Shown here piece by piece: positions 4,730 through 7,046 of a DNA stretch of 7,046 nucleotides (within the stretch, counting starts at the first letter, position 1; each line of letters begins with the position of its first letter). The notes beneath the pieces were generated by a model. It was not told the origin of the DNA. It ran no database searches and worked only from the letters and a program-made list of their open reading frames with translations. The DNA is taken from contig CALMIH010000003.1 of assembly GCA_937864085.1 (NCBI GenBank), positions 1 through 7,046 on the forward strand, in the 5' to 3' direction. This DNA is from an uncultured Chloroflexota bacterium (GTDB lineage: Bacteria > Chloroflexota > Limnocylindria > Limnocylindrales > Limnocylindraceae). A program made the position numbers and the translations under genes.

Positions 4730-5847
4730 TTGATCTCCTCGCCGCTCGCCTTAGAGAATCGCTCCAACGCTTCGCGCTGCTCCTTGCTCAACTTCTTTGG
4801 CACTTCAACCGCAACAACAATGCGCAGATCGCCGCGCTGCGATGGTCGTCGCACGTTCGGTGCGCCACGACCCTTCAGCCGTAGCTCTGCACCCGGCTGC
4901 GTCCCAGGCTTGATCTCGAGCTCCTCTTCACCTTCTGCCGTTGGAATGAGAACGCGCGCGCCCAGCGCCGCTTGCGAGATGGAGATTGGGATCTCGGTGA
5001 GAAGGTCAATGCCATCCCGCACCAGTTGCGGATGCTCTTCAACGGTGACAACTACGTAGAGGCTCCCCGCCGGTCCACCGCGTCGTCCCGCCTCGCCTTG
5101 ACCTGAGAGTCGAATCTGCGTCCCGTCATCAACGCCTGGCGGAATATCTACGCGGAGCCGCTTGCTCCCGTTGAGGCGGCCTTCACCACGACAGCTGCTG
5201 CACGGCTTCTCGATGATCTTCCCTTCGCCGGAACACTTGGCACACGGTGCAGAGACCGCCATCTGGCCGAGCAGCGTCTGGCGCACGGTGCGCACCTCGC
5301 CGCGACCACCACAGCCATCACAGCTCTTCGTCCCTGAACCCTTTGCGGCACCGTTGCCGCCGCACGGCTCACAGGCGACGCGCATGTCCAGGTTGACCTC
5401 GCGCGTCCCACCGCGAATGGATTCGGCGAAGCTCACCCGCATGTCGAAGCGGAGGTCATCGCCAGGTGGCGGACCGGTGCGTCGCGCGCCACGCGCCGCG
5501 CCACCGAAGAAGCCTTCAAAGAGATCTTCAACAGATCCGAAATCGCCTCCACCGAATCCGCCAGAAAATCCGCCGCCAGGGAAGCCTCCCGCCCCGCCAG
5601 GCCCGCCGCGTCCACCGCCTGGTGCGCCACCAACTCCCGCCTCACCGAAGCGGTCGTAGCGCGCACGCTGCTCCGTGTCGGAGAGGACTTGATACGCGTC
5701 GTTCAACTCCTTGAACTTTGACGCAGCGTCCGGCGACTTGGAGACGTCGGGGTGGTGCTTCTGCGCCGCCTTACGGAAGGCCTTCTTGATGTCGTCCGCG
5801 CTTGCAGACTTCGGCACACCAAGGATTGAGTAGAAGTCGCGAGCCAC
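4726..5847 (-). CDS. dnaJ: Chaperone protein DnaJ (type I Hsp40)
   Basis: DnaJ delivers unfolded clients to DnaK and stimulates its ATPase. The 373-residue product is a complete type I Hsp40. The J domain covers residues 1-68, with HPD at 32-34. A Gly/Phe-rich region runs at about 70-118. Four CxxCxGxG zinc repeats lie at C159-C162, C176-C179, C202-C205 and C216-C219. The C-terminal client-binding domains follow, including GEAGRRGGPAGSLYVVV and the late GRGAPN. The start is GTG seven bases after the upstream permease stop, with a weak AGTAGG that overlaps that stop. No CIRCE repeat or heat-shock promoter is visible, and no dnaK or grpE is adjacent, so expression probably comes from the permease operon or from a promoter not recognisable here. 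The stop overlaps the proposed prmA CTG start. Confidence 0.97.
   Translation of the reverse strand: MARDFYSILGVPKSASADDIKKAFRKAAQKHHPDVSKSPDAASKFKELNDAYQVLSDTEQRARYDRFGEAGVGGAPGGGRGGPGGAGGFPGGGFSGGFGGGDFGSVEDLFEGFFGGAARGARRTGPPPGDDLRFDMRVSFAESIRGGTREVNLDMRVACEPCGGNGAAKGSGTKSCDGCGGRGEVRTVRQTLLGQMAVSAPCAKCSGEGKIIEKPCSSCRGEGRLNGSKRLRVDIPPGVDDGTQIRLSGQGEAGRRGGPAGSLYVVVTVEEHPQLVRDGIDLLTEIPISISQAALGARVLIPTAEGEEELEIKPGTQPGAELRLKGRGAPNVRRPSQRGDLRIVVAVEVPKKLSKEQREALERFSKASGEEIN
4727..4740 (-). promoter_or_regulatory. Ribosome binding site and CTG start of prmA inside the end of dnaJ
   Basis: In mRNA sense GAGGAG (4740-4735), five spacer bases ATCAA, then CTG at 4729-4727. The Shine-Dalgarno encodes two glutamates at the DnaJ C-terminus, and the CTG runs into the dnaJ TGA. 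This is the evidence for the longer PrmA reading. Confidence 0.6.
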
Positions 5848-5854
5848 TGGGCGC

Positions 5855-6628
5855 CTACTTCAGCAGCAGTTTGCCAAGGCGGCTCACTGCGTGGCGGTAT
5901 CCAAGGACGCCGATCAGAGCGAGGAAGCCGATGTCAGCGAGCATCAGCAGGTTGAGATCGCCAAAGCAGAGCGAGCGAATCAGGTGTGTCCCACGCGTCA
6001 GCGGAGAGAGCTCCACCACATAACGCAAGGCTCCGGGATAGATCTCCACCGGATAGAAGGTTGCGGAGAAGAGGAAGAGCGGCGTCAGGATGATGAAGAT
6101 GAAGTCGAAGTCCTTCCACGAGCGCAAATGCGTGGTCAACGCAAATCCTGCGGCACCAAAGGCGAAGCCGATGAACATCACGGCGAACGGGGTCAGCAGC
6201 GCAAGTGGTGAAGCGACAAGGCCGAAGGTGAACATCACGAAGAGGAAGGCAACGGCGTAGATCACGCCACGCAGGTTTGACCAGAGCAGCTCGCCAACAG
6301 CCAAGTCGCCAACGGAGACTGGCGTGGCAAGGATCGCGTCATAGACCCTGGCGTACTTCAACTTGTAGAAGACGTTGAAGGTGGAATCGAAGATGGCGCC
6401 GTTCATTGCGGCGCTCGCCAACAGTGCTGGCGCAACGAATGCCGCATATGGGACCTCAACCCCGTTGTATGGGAGCGTCCCGATGACGCCGCCAACACCG
6501 AAGCCGATTCCGAGAAGGAAGAAGAGTGGCTCAAAGAAGCCGGTGGCGATCATCAGCCACTGGCGTCGATAGACGAAGACGTTCCGCTCAAAAACGGAGA
6601 GTGCGCGTGGCGCAATCGAGGCGATCAC
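5855..6628 (-). CDS. ABC-2 type transporter permease (NodJ/DrrB-like)
   Basis: This is a membrane-spanning subunit of an ABC exporter of the ABC-2 family; the cargo cannot be read from the sequence. From the GTG at 6628 it is 257 residues with about six hydrophobic segments (about 25-48, 60-82, 121-139, 142-165, 173-191, 228-245). The family hallmark TPLFLFSATFYPVE lies at 182-195, and a cytoplasmic region around 90-110 (KYARVYDAILATPVSVGDLA) is where ABC-2 permeases meet the ATPase. An ATG-like reading from 6802 would add 58 residues of non-conserved, Cys/Arg-rich sequence lying wholly over the preceding gene, so I reject it. The GTG shares GTGA with the preceding permease stop. The C-terminal half resembles that permease, suggesting a duplicated pair forming a heterodimer. 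dnaJ begins seven bases downstream. Confidence 0.9.
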   Translation of the reverse strand: MIASIAPRALSVFERNVFVYRRQWLMIATGFFEPLFFLLGIGFGVGGVIGTLPYNGVEVPYAAFVAPALLASAAMNGAIFDSTFNVFYKLKYARVYDAILATPVSVGDLAVGELLWSNLRGVIYAVAFLFVMFTFGLVASPLALLTPFAVMFIGFAFGAAGFALTTHLRSWKDFDFIFIILTPLFLFSATFYPVEIYPGALRYVVELSPLTRGTHLIRSLCFGDLNLLMLADIGFLALIGVLGYRHAVSRLGKLLLK

Positions 6629-7046
6629 TTCAACATCCTGCGGCGGAAGAGAATTGAGGCGATCACAGTACCGCCGATTGTCCATGCAGCTAGGACGGCA
6701 ACGTGTGTTGCCGCGTTCGGGATCTCGGTCCCGAGTGCAAGGCCACGCGCCAGCGCAACCCCGTGCGCAAGCGGCGTGCACCAAGAGAGGAGTTGCGCCC
6801 AACTTGGCAGGCTCTCAATGGGGAAGTAGGTGCCCGAGAAGAAGGTGAGCGGGGTGATGATGAGGCGGAAGATGATCGCAAAACCTTGGTCTGTCTTCTG
6901 CGTCACGGAGAAGGCGGTGACGGGAGCGGCGAAGGCGAGCCCGGTGAGCGTGGAGACGCCGACCATGGCAAGCGCACCGAGGGGGCTCGTGGCTATGCGG
7001 GCCACGAGCAGCACGCAGGCGAAGAAGGCGGCGGCGAAGGCGACCT
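6625..7046 (-). CDS. ABC-2 type transporter permease, C-terminal part (cut by right window edge)
   Basis: The last 139 residues of a membrane permease, open to the window edge; the true start lies outside. It has at least four hydrophobic stretches: the first at the edge (AAFFACVLLVARI), then MVGVSTLTGLAFAAPV, FAIIFRLIITPLTFFSGTYF and HVAVLAAWTIGGTVIASILF, ending in a basic RRRMLK tail. TPLTFFSGTYFPIESLPSWA is the ABC-2 (NodJ/DrrB-type) C-terminal signature and lines up with TPLFLFSATFYPVEIYPGAL of the next gene. The stop overlaps the next permease start (GTGA), so the two are made together. The matching ATPase gene is expected further upstream, beyond 7046. Cargo unknown. Confidence 0.88.
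   Translation of the reverse strand, partial: VAFAAAFFACVLLVARIATSPLGALAMVGVSTLTGLAFAAPVTAFSVTQKTDQGFAIIFRLIITPLTFFSGTYFPIESLPSWAQLLSWCTPLAHGVALARGLALGTEIPNAATHVAVLAAWTIGGTVIASILFRRRMLK

Noticed and set aside
5840..5900. CIRCE (HrcA) operator before dnaJ
   Set aside because: No TTAGCACTC/GAGTGCTAA inverted repeat is present; the start follows the permease stop by seven bases. Scattered GAGTGC words elsewhere lack the partner arm.
6629..6802. N-terminal extension of the second permease up to 6802
   Set aside because: The added residues are Cys/Arg-rich, not membrane-like, and lie entirely over the conserved end of the preceding permease in another frame. GTG at 6628 gives the normal family length.

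Overview
This is a gene-dense, GC-rich bacterial chromosomal segment (roughly 60% or more GC by eye). All ten protein genes I can support lie on the minus strand, so the operon reads from right (7046) to left (1). I see no RNA gene, insertion sequence, CRISPR array or phage gene. The source is not identifiable with certainty. GC-rich coding, a bS21 gene (usually missing from Actinomycetota) and a dnaJ-prmA-HIT-rpsU-yqeY-ybeY order of the kind seen in Bacillota and Chloroflexota make a Chloroflexota-like environmental bacterium a reasonable but low-confidence guess.

Layout in the direction of transcription: (i) 7046-5855, two ABC-2 type permease subunits, the first cut by the window edge; (ii) 5847-4726, DnaJ; (iii) 4729-3776, the ribosomal protein L11 methyltransferase PrmA, which appears to begin at a CTG codon overlapping the dnaJ stop; (iv) 3783-3433, a HIT-family nucleotide hydrolase; (v) 3436-2861, an unrecognised single-pass membrane protein; (vi) 2808-2623, rpsU (bS21); (vii) 2574-2122, a YqeY-family protein; (viii) 2125-1577, YbeY; (ix) 1580-846, peptidyl-tRNA hydrolase with a long tail; (x) 849 to the left edge, the N-terminal quarter of Mfd.

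Six of the nine junctions have a 4-base stop/start overlap (ATGA, GTGA or CTGA) and one (prmA/HIT) overlaps by 8 bases. This points to one co-transcribed, translationally coupled unit. The shared theme is ribosome making and upkeep: L11 methylation, bS21, rRNA maturation by YbeY, rescue of peptidyl-tRNA by Pth, protein folding by DnaJ and clearing of stalled RNA polymerase by Mfd. The only two sizeable gaps flank rpsU (52 and 48 bases), and both hold inverted repeats. The leader hairpin buries a perfect Shine-Dalgarno sequence against a CCUCCU that copies the 16S anti-Shine-Dalgarno. That suspected control element, and the CTG start of prmA, are the most interesting things here. I found no clearly new multi-gene system.
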